A DNA stretch of 64,000 nt from Pseudisothecium myosuroides (Eukaryota; Streptophyta; Bryopsida; Hypnales; Lembophyllaceae), in contig OX637288.1 in assembly GCA_951799445.1 (NCBI GenBank), forward strand, positions 4,776,501 through 4,840,500. The letters are read 5' to 3'. Positions 13,704 to 25,400 of the stretch are shown piece after piece (within the stretch, counting starts at the first letter, position 1; each line of letters starts with the position of its first letter). The position numbers were made by a program, and so were the translations under genes. Under the pieces are notes generated by a model. The model saw nothing but the letters and a program-made list of their open reading frames with translations. It was not told the DNA's origin and ran no database searches.

Positions 13704-14594
13704 CCCCTAAAAGACCATTGTCCCCTCGGGGGACAAATGCGTTTTCGGACAAGTACCTACGGGCTGAAATTTTCTCATGATTTTTTGAAGCATGGGAATA
13801 TAATTTTTTTCACAATCGATGCCCGGGAGAAAAAGGTATGGCCAAATAAGCTCAAAATAAGGGATGGGGGGCAGCAAAAAACATTTTGCAAATTCTTTTT
13901 TTTGAATTTTTGAATTTTTTTTTCTCATAGATTATATTTTTGTCTATCTCGGAAGCTTTGATTCATTTCATTTGGATTTTTTATGAGGGAGTTATGGACA
14001 TTCTTGTTTTTTGGGCACTTAGAGCATCTTTTTGAAAAAAATAACTGGTAGGATTCATTTCTGAATGCAATTTTTCAAATTTTTCAATTTTTTTTTTTTT
14101 GCATGGTTTAGTTTACATGCTAGAACAATCTCACCATTGGAATTAGTGCATTTTAATTCCATCTAAAATATATGAATATTTTAGATTTTCCTCCTATCTC
14201 GTACCTACTTCTACTTAACAATTTTTTTAAGAATGAAAACTAAGTATTTTTTAATTTCTTTTTTTTCCTAGACTCTCAACTCAATTTACCACTATAATCA
14301 TTTAAAGCTCAATATTTGTAGTGCAAAAATTTTACGTTAAAAATGTTCAAAGTCAGAAAATTCCAGTCCCGCAATGTGTTGAAAAACTTGTTTTTTCCAC
14401 TTTAAACGCAGATATCTTGCAATCTGTGCGGTCAAAAATTCTGAATTTTTTTCCACACACTCTCATACTAGTTAGGTGTAAGATCCTATGGTTAGATGTG
14501 GAAAAAAACAATTAAATTTTTTTTTAACTCTTTGCTACAGAAATGGCAGTTTTCAGTGTTTTTTGGTAGAAAAAAGGCCTCTGTCCTTTAGGGG
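13704..14594 (-). mobile_element. piggyBac-like non-autonomous element, copy A
   Basis: 891 bp bounded by TTAA on both sides (13700-13703 and 14595-14598). The left terminus CCCCTAAAAGACC is inverted on the right as CCCCTAAAGGACA. The interior aligns in inverse orientation with copies B, C and D, for example the rc of ATATCTAACCATAGGATCTT. A subterminal hairpin TTGTCCCC-TCG-GGGGACAA lies at 13718-13736. No transposase frame is present. TTAA duplication with CCC-starting termini is the diagnostic of the piggyBac superfamily. Confidence 0.75.
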
Positions 14595-14599
14595 TTAAG

Positions 14600-15625
14600 C
14601 AATTCAGCATGATTCAACATGGTTTTCACTATTATATTGAAATTTTTTTTGTGGGGTCCCATAGGTAGTCAAAACGGGATTCTAGATTCTCTTAGAATGC
14701 ATTTTTTGGACACCATGTGAATAAACTACAAATTTTCAAAGTACTGAAAATAGGTGTATCTAAAAGTGATGATAGAGTCATATGAATAGTGGGAGTACAT
14801 TTTAGGCAAGAATATCTAGTGTGCAATTTTAGGAAGCGTGCGATTTTAGGTGTAGTTACCTTAGTTCATATCTAGTGCAACCACGGCAATACAACAAAGA
14901 TTTGTTTACTCTCAAGACCCATCAGCACAGAATCCATTTACTCCAATTACAGGGAGATCGTCACAACTCTTTGAAAAAAATCGATTACCAGCACCAAAAC
15001 GACCATTCTTTTCAGCAGACTGGTGGAATTGGCTTCTGACGGACATCTACAAAGTCTCACACATGATTGTACAAGTATAAACGCCAACTTCAAAATTAGC
15101 AATATGCCAGGCGAGGATGCTGAAGACATGAACCTCAATAGCCCAATTCATCTCCTCGACAGCATCTGAGATTCTCCTTCGTTGGTTGCATCTCGACATC
15201 CTGAAAAGAACAAAAAACAGTCGTGAAAACATGAAACCCAGCTGCGGAGAGTGGTCACTTCTTAAGTAGAATTCACAACCTAATCAGTTCAATCATGCAC
15301 TAAGCATGAACCTATTGGTTGCATCCTGAAAACAACCAGAAGTAACATTATCGACATTCATCAAATTTGAATGCCAAAGCAGCTTGAAGAATCACAAACT
15401 CTTCAAATGTTTACACCTAATAGCAACCGTCACCGAACTTAATTCAACAAATATGAAGGCAGGTTAACGAGAGGAATCATGTTCAGATGTTTTTTTGGAT
15501 GCATTAAGGCTACATACCTTGAAGAGGCAGAATCTCGGGTGAAGCTCGTGTGCAGAAGCGCAGCACCAAGCATGAATAGAGTATAAAAAAACACCCTTAA
15601 GCGCAGGGTAAATTGAATGGCACAG
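14600..15625. other. Spacer, possibly 3' UTR of the minus-strand orphan gene
   Basis: No complete gene. Two short minus-strand frames at 14947-15232 sit between candidate splice signals and a repeated GCATCCTGAAAA / ACATCCTGAAAA motif (about 15200 and 15325). They could be 3' untranslated exons of the gene ending at 15626, but nothing decides this. Confidence 0.35.
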
Positions 15626-17456
15626 TTAAATAGGACTGTCAGAGCGTCTCAGGCGCCCCGCATGATTACTCCTCCGACGTTCAGCTGAGCCTGAACCAGA
15701 TCCAGATCCACTACTCTGTCTCCTTGGATTATGCCGCTCTTGCTGCATGTCACAACAACGATTCTTAATCAAGACCCCAATGTGAACGCAATAACAATAA
15801 TTTCAACTGCTAACTTTGACAGGCTCCATGGAACTTCCGAACATGACTGATCAGATAATGCCCGCGCTGTGAGAAGAAAACACCCAGCTCTCTTTAAAAT
15901 CTCCTCTATTCTCTATCCAAGCTCTATAGAATAGACACCTAATTCAAAAACTCACTCTGTACTCTCACTATCATGTCACAAGAAGTTGCATATAGATGTG
16001 ATTATCAGGAGCTCTAGTCCACCTTCTGTGATCCCAAGTACTTCATTAATGTCAGTTCTTTCCATGCAAAACTATTGATTGTCATAATGTTACATAACTC
16101 CAGTGATAACCACATCCATTGGGGCACCTGGAATGTGACATTTAAAACGTGTAAGATGAATTGGCAACCGAATTAGTCTACAGACAAAAGCCACTCCAAA
16201 TCGCATTCCCAAACTATACAGGGGTCTGGTCCCTCGAAGAAAGAAGAATCACATTTTTGACCAATTTGGTAACAAATCGGCAGGAGTCGCAAATTCTCAC
16301 ATCCCTAATGCAGCCGAAATATGAGGAAGTGGTTGTGGGTGAGGAACGTGAGCTTACCGAGGGTGATTTGTCCATTAGGGCTGACTTGTCTCCAAGGTAC
16401 TCAACCAAAGCGACATGGTTCTCATCCTTAAGAGCTAGATACTCAACGCAGAAGGGGCCAAGGTTTCGTCGAGGGTCGTTGGGAGGCAGAGTGTCCCAAC
16501 TGGTGCGCAGCGTGACATGCCATTCCGCAATCAGCTTCAAATCGTCACCAATGGTGAATTCACGACCGCTCTTGGCGTTAAACCACCAGAGGCCCTTCTT
16601 CCACAGAAACGCCCCATTCAATGACGCTTCCACCTTGTTCAAACCGAAGTTCCTGGGTGTGGGCCATATCTTACACCTCAACACAACTTTGGCGCCTGCA
16701 ATGGTGCATTTCACCAGGATGCTGTTCTCCTTGATATCATACGACGGTGAGCTGCACAAAAAGGAAACTTTTCACACATAAGTCGGGGTGGTATTATGTG
16801 AAACAGCGTGCAAGTTGACTTATCCATACAAAATGGCTCAGTATTAGGTTAACCCTTAAGTGCCCAAATGCTCACATTGGCCACTTCCATATCACTTCCA
16901 TATAGGAATTGAAATAAATCATTAAGGAAGCTTCAAGAGCAGGTCACAAATGCATCGATACAAAGAAGAAATCAAATACTAAATTGTGGAACATTTGGAA
17001 CATTATGGAACAAGGAAGACATATTTTGAAAGTTCTTATAATCTTTCCCAAGGGAACATTTTATTTTTAGCTTGTGCACTTAGGATTGAACTCTTCAAAT
17101 AGTCAAAAGTGGGTGCTTCCATATCTATCAGAGATGAAACAAATTATCTAAGAAGCTTTAAAAAAGGTACAAAACATGTCAATAGAAAGCAGAAATCATG
17201 TCCTCCATTTTTAAACAAAGCTATATGTTTGAAAGCTACCATAATCAACTGTAAGCTTCCAAATTGGACTACTTAATATTAGTTTGGGAAGTTAGTTGTG
17301 AACAATAAGCATGTTGAAACTCATGTATTTACATTTATACTTAGTTTTGTTCATGGGAATATAACTTGTGGGCCACTGCGAGGAAAATTTACCAATCCCC
17401 ATGCTGAGTGTGAGTATGTGAATTGTGGAGACTCCCATCGTGACTAGAGCGCACAT
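15626..17456 (-). CDS. Unrecognised three-exon protein, possibly secreted
   Basis: Proposed exons are 17456-17393, 16767-16358 and 15742-15626, about 196 aa. The middle exon is long and open with non-random, tryptophan-rich composition (KIWPTPRNFG, FLWKKGLWWFNAKSGREF, EWHVTL). It ends in a clean phase-0 donor (TCG then GTAAGC). The last exon starts after TGCAG in phase 0, encodes an Arg/Ser/Gly-rich tail (SSGSGSGSGSAERRR) and ends in TAA. The first exon is the weak part. An ATG at 17456 gives a hydrophobic leader (MCALVTMGVSTIHILTLSM) resembling a signal peptide, but it needs a poorly supported acceptor at 16768. The stronger acceptor at 16752 fits a different upstream frame that has no ATG. 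It lies 158 bp beyond the stop of the upstream kinase gene, on the same strand. I do not recognise the family. Confidence 0.5.
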
Positions 17457-17613
17457 TGCTGCCAAATCGATTCAAAGGTACCTGCGATTCCACAGATGTC
17501 TGCGTCAGTAAGTGTTAGCATTTCTTTCTTTCAGAAAGTAAAAATAATCACGACATAATAATACGATACTTTAAAGATTATCTAAAATACTCCAAACTTC
17601 CACATTATCGACA

Positions 17614-19610
17614 TCAAGAGATGCATGGACGTTGTGATGGGGAGTTTGCTGTCCATACTTCAATCATCGGGAACTCGTTGCTGTCCTTGCAATTGGCATT
17701 GTACAGCCCAGCCACCACATCCTGCATGGAGGGCCGACTCTCCTGCCTCTCCTGGACGCAACTGCGAGCCACTTTCACGACTTCGAAGAGCTGGTCGTAG
17801 GAAACGTCCAAGGGGCTCATCCGGCTGTCCACAATGCGAGGGAGTTGATTGCGCATCATCTGCTCGTCTGAACCCAGAGACTCTCTGGACCATTGCACCA
17901 GGCTGACCTTCTTTTCGATGGCACGGCGCCCTGTGATGAGCTCTAACAACACCACGCCATAGCTGTACACGTCGTTCTTATCACACGGTATGCCAGTTTG
18001 AAGGTAAACAGGATCCCTGCACAAGAACACGTAACAGGGCTTCTAGACTTTTCAGTACGCTTTGAAAATCTATCTTTGGGAGATGTCCCATGACAAGAGG
18101 CACTTCAGTAGGTCAATATTGAGAATACATACCATTGAACTTGTTGAAAGGTTGTGAGCTAATAGTTTGGATGGATATGCAGGCAACTTCTAAGTAGGTA
18201 AGGTAGAGGTACTAAAACCGATAGGAACCTGATCCTGCCTCTCCTATTGACTGACCCCCTGTTACCAACAGCAACTCATCTCTTGCAGTCAACACTTGGT
18301 TGGCCTTCAATAAGCAACTAACGATGGCCAATCTTTTAATAAAAACTAGGGGTTGTCTACTGTCCCTTCAAGAATGGACTCCATGAACTTCCACTTGAAT
18401 GTTTGCGCAAGAAATCGCCAACACATTGACTGAGAAAAGACTTTGATCTCAAGAGAGTTGCTCTAATTGTACTCAAAAGTGACCTCCCCATTGAGCTCAA
18501 TTGAGTGAGCTTCCAATGAAATGAAAGCACACTCCTACATACAGTATTCGTTAAAATGCTTAAACAGTATCCTCTACCCAACATTGCGCATTGTGTCATT
18601 AACCCCAAAGACAATGCCATCAATTCAAAGACTTACACGTATCCATGCGTGCCGCGAACGCGAGTCGTCACAGTCGCTTCATGCTCAATTTCCACAGCCT
18701 TACTGAGTCCAAAGTCTGCAATCTTAGCATTCATCTCGTCATCAAAGAGAATATTGCCTGGTTTAATATCTCGGTGAACCAGGGAAGGGCTGGCATGGCT
18801 GTGAAGATACTCCAGCCCTTGAGCCACCTCCACAGCACACCGCAAGCGGGCGTTCCAGTCCATCCCAGCCGCGTCCGCGTCCTTGGAATGCAGGCGTTGG
18901 CTGAGGGAGCCCTTGCCCATGAACTCGTACACCAGAAACAAGTCGTCGTCTTCCACACAATAGCCCAGAAGCGAAACCAGGTTCCTGTGATGCAGCCTTG
19001 AGATCGTCTTCAGCTCCACCCAGAAGGCCTTTTCGATCGCCTCCTGGCTCCGCTGGTTATTCTCATTCGCATTGTTAAGCACGAGATTCTTCTGCAGGCG
19101 CTTCACGGCGGCTTGGCCACGGCCCTCGGGAAGAGAGGCGAAGTAAACGACGCCTTGGCCACCTCGCCCCAGCTCCAGCTTGAAGTTGTCCGTCATGTCC
19201 ACGATGTCCTTCAGACGGTATTGCTTCAGGGAGGCCACAGAGCTCGCCCGCGACATCTTCCGAGTAGTGCGAAGCTCAGGAGACGGAGGTGGAGACGACG
19301 ACGACGACAAAGGCGGAACAAGCTTGGCTTCTTTGGGAAAGCCTTTCCATGAGAAGCCCATTCGGACACCTATAATGAACATCAAGCACAAAGAGAGCAG
19401 GGTTCCTATGTTGACCATCCTCATCTCGCCGTATCGACCTGCGATCACCTTGGGCACGGCGGAATTCGGCATTCGCTGTGCAGGTAACTTGAGAACGTCA
19501 CCCCCTAATTGGGATTCTCCATTCACCATTGCCACGGCGCTTGCAAGAACCAAAGTGTAATTCAACTTTATCCGCCAGCTCCATTGCAGTCCCCACTCTG
19601 ACTCCGCCAT
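17614..19610 (-). CDS. Receptor-like protein kinase with a very short ectodomain
   Basis: Two exons, 19610-18637 and 18016-17614, join within the activation segment (GTHGY then V-DPVYLQTG) and give 458 aa. The ATG at 19610 (MAESEWG) is the first available; upstream codons in frame are not ATG. A hydrophobic segment at about 18-30 may be a signal peptide or anchor, and a clear membrane span lies at about 66-86 (LLSLCLMFIIGV). A Ser/Pro-rich juxtamembrane stretch is followed by the kinase: GRGGQGVVY (148-156), AVK lysine (170), HRD (279-281) and DFG (299-301). Family knowledge: plant RLK/Pelle kinases phosphorylate Ser/Thr at the plasma membrane. The subdomain VIII motif reads DPVY where the family has DPEY. 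The kinase core resembles the At1g49730/At3g19300 group, but I am unsure of the subfamily. Confidence 0.9.
18199..18579. mobile_element. Intronic MITE, family H copy 2 (in kinase intron)
   Basis: The left end TAAGGTAGAGGTACTAAAAC is nearly identical to the ARP5-intron copy. The right end CAGTATCCTCTACC is its inverse. Shared interior blocks include CTGACCCCCTGTTA (CTGACCCCTGTTA in copy 1), TTGATCTCAA and AAAATGCTTAAA. It occupies most of the single kinase intron (18017-18636) and has no coding capacity. Confidence 0.7.
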
Positions 19611-20985
19611 GACGAGCTTCTTAGCCTCCCCTGCCAAGCTCCTTCCACTCCAGCTCCAAAATCTTTCCAGCTTCTTGCAATTCCTTTCCTCGATCAGAAC
19701 AAAAACGGGCTACCAACTCTTCCACACTAATTCCCAATTGCACGCATTCTCCACGGTTAGCTAACCAGAGGACATGACCAAGTACCAAATCATTTGCACG
19801 GAGCTCAGAAGCATCACGAGGCTCCAACGCATGAATTTGCCTCACCTACCGTTTACTGCAACAACGTGGTAAATCCTCGGGAGGTTTCGCAGTCACTCTT
19901 CACGCGAGCGCTGGTCCCATTAGAAACCATGACCAAACCGTTGAAGCAAGGGTTAATGAGCGGGGAGGTTCGCAAAACCCAAATCCCAGATGATCTCTCA
20001 TCACTGCATTCTTCACCAAACTTGTTTCGCACTCCACTGCCTGTCCGCAACAATTTTGACCAACCCCAACTCCAAGTTTACCGAAATTTTGACCCTGAAG
20101 GTCCGTCTGTTGTGGTCTGAGCTGTCGGCCTCCCTAGACCTATCCTAAAGAACCTCACAAGGTTGGGCACGAAACACCACACCCTAAAAAACATGCAAAC
20201 CTGCAATGTAAAAAGAAGGGTCAAACTATTTCATGGGCGGCCGGAGCGATGGAAGCCGAAGATGCTCGCTGCTTCTGTGCCACCACCATCAATGAACGGA
20301 AGGAATGAACGAAAGGAAGGCGAAGGAACTGAAGTCAGTGGGGAATTCGAATGGGTCAAACGAGGAAGAGGGGCCGAAAAGGTGGAAGCAGAGCTTGCAA
20401 TAACTTATCCCGACAGACCGCAACTTCGCTGCATCTGCAACCGTGGTGGCAGCCCCAACTCTTCTGACGCACGGCCACTACTGTAGACTGATGAGTGGCT
20501 CCGTTGAACTGACGGAAGGCCAAAGAGCTTCCATTAGGAGAAATCCTTGCTAGGTTTCCAAAGAGAAAACCAAAGGCAATTGATAAGCTTATTAGTCAAT
20601 TGTTCCATTGAGTGCCAATTGTTCCATTGAGTGACAAAGATACCAAGCTGAGCACATGCAGTAGAGGCGCGCTTGGGCGGCGGAGGTGGAGCCACTCAGC
20701 AGCGCTGATACCAATCAGGGACTTGAGTGGGCATGGCGAAAAGTAAGATGCTTCGATGTTTTTGTATGTTTTTGCCTACCGATTTTTCCCGAAAGTCTGC
20801 AGACAAGACTAGATGAGGATTCAAGTCGCACGCCACAGGACTGTTCCTTGGTCCTCGAGGCACGAGATCGCCTCGAGGTGCGTGGGATGCTTGACTGCCA
20901 CTGTAGAAGCTTGGCAAGTTTCTGAGGAGTCAAATTGCCGACATCCCGCCATGGACACTTGGACAGCACTACGGTAGTCAGTTGG
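19611..20985 (-). promoter_or_regulatory. Upstream region of the kinase gene
   Basis: More GC-rich than the surrounding spacer, with several short open frames on both strands. None has a recognisable product or convincing splice partners. It probably holds the kinase leader and promoter. The plus-strand frame at 20163-20486 is Lys/Arg/Glu-rich and unconvincing as a gene. Confidence 0.35.
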
Positions 20986-20989
20986 TTTT

Positions 20990-21450
20990 TTGTCTTCGGA
21001 CCTATGGTTAAGGTGGAGGTACCTATACCTGATAAATAAGGAATTTCAGAATAGATGATGAGGATTGTGGGGCAATGGAAATTCTTCCCGTGTGGGGCAA
21101 TAAGAAATATGGGGATTGCCAATTTTTCATAATTTTATTCCTGAAATTAAAATTTCTATGAATTTTGGGAGTCAAAAAGTGTTTTGAACCCATAGCCAAT
21201 CTTCTTCTTCCAATCATAGAAGAACTACTTTGCCACTCAGTACTTCCTACTTCTTTTTCACTACTTTCCGTGCACTTTAGTACATGTGTCATGACCTTCT
21301 TAGTGCCAACTTCGAAAAGGAGAAAAAAACGCATTCTAAGGCATTCCAAGCTTTGACTGAAATTTGTTTTCAACCTTGATTGGAAATAGTGGTTCCCTAC
21401 AAGTTGGGCATAGCTCCTTGATCAGGAATGAGTGGTTTTACCTTATGTGG
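20990..21450. repeat. Family G inverted-repeat element, degenerate copy
   Basis: The left end (GTTAAGGTGGAGGTACCTAT) and right end (AGGAATGAGTGGTTTTACCTTAT) are a worn version of the termini at 27796-28198. The interior aligns well with that copy, for example CTATGAATTTTGGGAG followed by CAAAAAGT, CCCATRGCCAAT and AGTGCCAACTT versus TAGTTCCAACTT. It is non-coding. Confidence 0.6.
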
Positions 21451-23831
21451 CCTTTTTTTCAAGAAGGTTTTGAATTTTCTGGCTCCTTCATTTTTGGGGG
21501 ATGGAATTGAAGGTACCGGGTACTATGTGTGCAATTTTCAAGCTTGATGGTCTTAGAGCATCATCACCATCGAGCAGTCAAATCCCCATGGTAAACAACG
21601 CTTAGAGGGCATTAATTGCAGCCTGGGCACTACGGCTCCCTAGATCCCCAACATGGGCCAGTCAAAGCGCCCCATCCCTACACTTCGAGCGCCACATTAT
21701 GGTGGTGGTTGTTTTTACAAAAATAAATTTTTTTATTCCAAATTTTTGCTACTATTCCAAGCTCCATCTAAAAAGCTTCTTCATTTGACAAGCTCCAGGG
21801 TCTAAGGACAGCGAAGTTATGGTTGTTGCTCACAAAAAAAAAAAAAAAAAAAACTTGAAAAAGCAATCAACTCTGGGCCTTGTAAAAAGTTCATCGTCTA
21901 CACTAAACTGAGGGAGAAAAAAGAAAACTTGGCACACATGATACTTAGAAACCATACTCAGCGCTATGGTAGACGGTGTTTTGGATCCTAGCTTCAATGA
22001 ATGTGTTTTGGCCGAGTATAGGGAGCGGGGGTGGAGATCTTATTTTTCTAATTACATAACAACAAGTGACACTAATAGGTTATTGTAAGAGTCACATTAG
22101 GCAACGACTTCAAGAATTTTGTTGTAACATCTACAATGGTGATATTTTCAAAATAATTAGGAGGCTACAACAATAGGAAAAAGAAAGTGCATTTGGGATT
22201 CAACAATGAAGGCTACATTTCAAGAAAAATATTAACCAATCAGTGCAAGAGAAGTATATTGCAGGAAGATTATGCATTGACATTACATGACCAAAAGCTA
22301 ACACTGAAAGAAATCATCTAGAGTTCCAGACATGAAAAAATACTCTTGCCTTGAAAAGTGTGAAACCTACAAAACAAAACAAAAAACTCCAACATGCAAG
22401 TAAAAAACTCATGGCTACAAAATCACTGCAAGCAGTAAAAAAATCAAAGTGATTAGTAGTTAGAAGAAAATGTCAAACCTACAAAATACAAAATACACTC
22501 TAACACTCAAATAAGAATCTCATGACCTTAAAATCATTGCAAACAGTGCAAATTCATAGAAATTAGTAGTTAAAAGAAAATGTTGAACCTACAAAGTATA
22601 AAACATACACCTGCACTCAAGGAAGAATTTCATGATTGTAAAATCATTGCAAACAGTGAAAATTCAAAGTGATTAGTAATATAAAGGAATTTGAGACAAA
22701 GCAAAGTAGATAGAATTTATAACCTCTGTAGAAGTTGTTGCAAGTTCAAGTACACAAGAAACAATTGTGAGTTAAACAATGCATTCAACATTAGATTGCT
22801 ACACAGAGCAAAGAATATTTATACAAATTAGAAAGCAAAGACTTGAAGTTAAAAGTAACAAAGTGAATATATAGACTTCAAATTGAATGACAGGGCTCCA
22901 AAGTAGTGAAGCATCCATCTTTCAACTATGAAATCCTACATACATTCCTGTGAACACAATTTCATTGAATCATAATGCTCTTTGGAAAAATTCAAAGAAT
23001 AAAAAGTGTTTTCCTATACATTGTAATGTTGGATTACTATACAAAGCAAAGAACATTTGCGATACAAACCAAAACTTTGCAAGCAACATGTGAAGAGCAA
23101 ACCTGGATTTCAGATTGGATGATGATGCTTCAAGCAATGAAGCACTAGTCATTCACCATGTCAGAAATCTTGCACACAAATATAACTAGGACAAAAACTT
23201 CATTGAACAAAAATGTTTTTTAGGAAAATTCCAAAACCATACACAAATAATGGAAATATAAGGATCACTTTTCAAACTACATTCTGAACAATTCAACAGT
23301 AATTCAATCACCATGCAAGGATGATCACTGCTTCACTAAGGAGAAATACTCCTAGACAATGCGAGCTAGGAAAACTTACTATGTGACACCATAACGGTAT
23401 TGCTCAACTGAGAAAATCCACTACTGGAAACATTATTTGTGTAGAGAGTTTTTTATCAAGTAAACCTGCTATATCCTCATGTCAACCACCACTTCCAAAT
23501 TGGCATCTAGCCTATTCCAAACTCAAGCCTTCAAGAATGAAAAGGACAAAAAATAGTGTTTATCCTCAACAAACCAAGTACATGGGTCATGGCAATTTCA
23601 ACAAGTTTCAAATATTCACTGAAATTTTTGGCAAGGGCTGAATTTGAACTCAAACACCTCACAACTTAGTGAGTGGATTTTTAGAAATGGTGGTTCCATA
23701 GCTGCCATGGAATTGAAAACATGGATAGCTTAAATAGTGGCTACTACAACTCCAGCTAAGTGCAATCCATAATAAACTACTCAAGTTTGTTGCCACTCTA
23801 AACTCATCTAGATTCAAGTAAACCCCCAATT
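21451..23831. other. Spacer, no gene seen
   Basis: AT-rich sequence with an A-run at about 21833-21852. Around 22310-22720 there is loosely repeated wording (AAATCATTGCAAACAGT, GTGATTAGTAGTTA) that looks like a diverged tandem or dispersed repeat with a period near 115 bases. No open frame has family resemblance. Confidence 0.45.
22420..22700 (+). repeat. Diverged direct repeats with a period of about 115 bases
   Basis: The phrase AAAATCATTGCAAACAGTG (or close variants) occurs near 22420, 22530 and 22640, each followed by a GATTAGTAGTTA/GATTAGTAATAT-like string and by ACACTCAA or CACTCAAG before the next unit. Three decayed tandem units are likely. I see no coding potential and no clear link to the other families here. 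Confidence 0.5.
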
Positions 23832-25400
23832 TGTCACTTGGGTCTTAAAGTTTCTTTTTTTCAATTTCTCATCTTATTGTTGGATTTATTAGGTCAAAAT
23901 TTCTAAAAAAAGGATCAAACCATAATAGGAGAAATACTTATAAGTGTAGTATTTTGTCCGAAAAATCTTGGAGTACCTAAAATAGTCCAATATCTTGCTT
24001 CTAGCTAGATTGTATGCCTAAAAATAGCAAAAATCTAAGTTGATAGAATCTACAAGTACATGTGACAAATTAATCTTGGATAAAATAGAAGTTTGTAGGA
24101 GTAATTTCTTTTAGGCTTAGATATACTTGAGAGGGATAAGACCAGAGTTACCAATCATTCTAAAGACAAGGTAGAAGTCAACTTGTAGCCCTACAGATAA
24201 AAAATTCAAATAACACGAAGAAAAGAGCATCCAACAAAAAAGAAGGTATTTTAAGGGAAAAAAACATATCAGGAGTCTAATAGGTGCATTTAGTTCATTA
24301 GATGAGATTTCAGCCCTGTGGAGGGCTGCGTGTTCCCAGCCTGTGGGAATTGCCGAATTCAAGGCCGCGGCAGCTCGCTGACGTGGCCGAGCGACTGCCA
24401 CGTCGGAAAAAAAAAATTCAAAAAAAAAAATGAAAATTTTCATTTCAAGACTAAAATTTTATTTTTTTTAATTTTTTTTTAATTTTTTTGTTGGGAACAG
24501 CCGTTCCCTGAAAGTGCGGGGGGGACCAGCGTCGGGAACGGGCTTGAAACGGCCCTCCCGACCCCCCAAAACCCATCTAATGTGTCAAGATTCGCATCAA
24601 ACAAAAGATTCTTGAATAATCTAATTTTATAGAAGGTAATAATCAATTGACCTTCTTGGAACAAGTGCAAAGTAATAATATGAGCTTGTACTTGATGTAC
24701 TAGACCTTCTAGAGGTCAACCATTGATTTTTGGATTTTTTAGGATAGCAAAAGGTTGAATTTCAAAAGATTAACCGCTTACACCAACCATGATAAATTCT
24801 TAGAAAATATCCAAGTTAGGTTAATATTCCAATAAAATTAAGATAGCATGTTTTGTGAAAATAATTATTTTAAAACAAGTTTCAAGACATTTCAACATTG
24901 ACAAGTATTCAAACAAATAACACCAACTATTTACTGCAAATTTTAAACAAATTCTAGACGTTGATTGGACCCTAGGAGCATACAACATCCAAAAGAAGGT
25001 GAAGAGGAGTCTTTTATTCCACTATAACCCTTCTAAACACTCAAGAGAAGTCATAATCTTTGAAAAGTGCAAATTCCATCATCTAGGATTTTTATAGTTA
25101 TTTATTTTGGTAATTTGCGACTTTTACATGTCCAAATGACCTTGGAGTAGGAGATCAAGGGCCCTTTGCACTAGTTAGGGACTTTTGAAGCCATTGGCAC
25201 TATCCATTTTTTATTTGGAACTTTTCTCCAAAAGTTAGAAATAAGTTCAGTAATAAATTTGACTTAGTATATTAATTAGTGGTTGGTTCTTAAAAAAATA
25301 TTGTAATTATAGGAAAAAAAAGGCCTTTGAGAAATGTATATAAAGAAACCTCTTCTCTCCCCAAACCACCATTTTTAAATATTTTCTTGCTATTTAAGTC
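23832..25400 (+). repeat. LTR-like repeat, copy 1, interrupted by a MITE
   Basis: It aligns colinearly with 52276-53900. Both begin with TGTCACYTRGGTCT. Both share AAGTACATGTGACAAA / AAGTGCATGTGACAAA, AAGRCATTTCRACATTGACA and AATTCCATCATCTAGG / AACTCCATCATTTAGG. Both have a promoter-like end: TATATAAAG at 25337-25345 here, TATAAAAGG at 53832-53840 there. A TATA box near the end of a 1.5 kb diverged repeat is what a long terminal repeat looks like. I found no gag-pol frame or primer-binding site, so this may be a solo LTR. A CATTAGA-ended MITE (24296-24582) is nested inside. Confidence 0.5.
24296..24582. mobile_element. Family K MITE, copy 1 (nested in LTR-like repeat)
   Basis: Termini CATTAGATGAGATTTCAG on the left and the inverse CATTAGATGGGTTTTGG on the right. 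The interior is GC-rich near both ends (GAGGGCTG; GGCCCTCCC) and AT-rich centrally, and contains CTGACGTGGC followed by GCCACGTC. The aligned second LTR-like copy lacks this segment, which supports a later insertion. It is non-coding. Confidence 0.6.

Noticed and set aside
16161..16781. 206-codon plus-strand frame
   Set aside because: It is the antisense shadow of the minus-strand middle exon of the orphan gene. The minus strand has matching splice sites and more protein-like composition.
20163..20486. Lys/Glu-rich plus-strand frame upstream of the kinase
   Set aside because: Composition explains the open frame. No homology recognised, and it lies in the probable kinase promoter.
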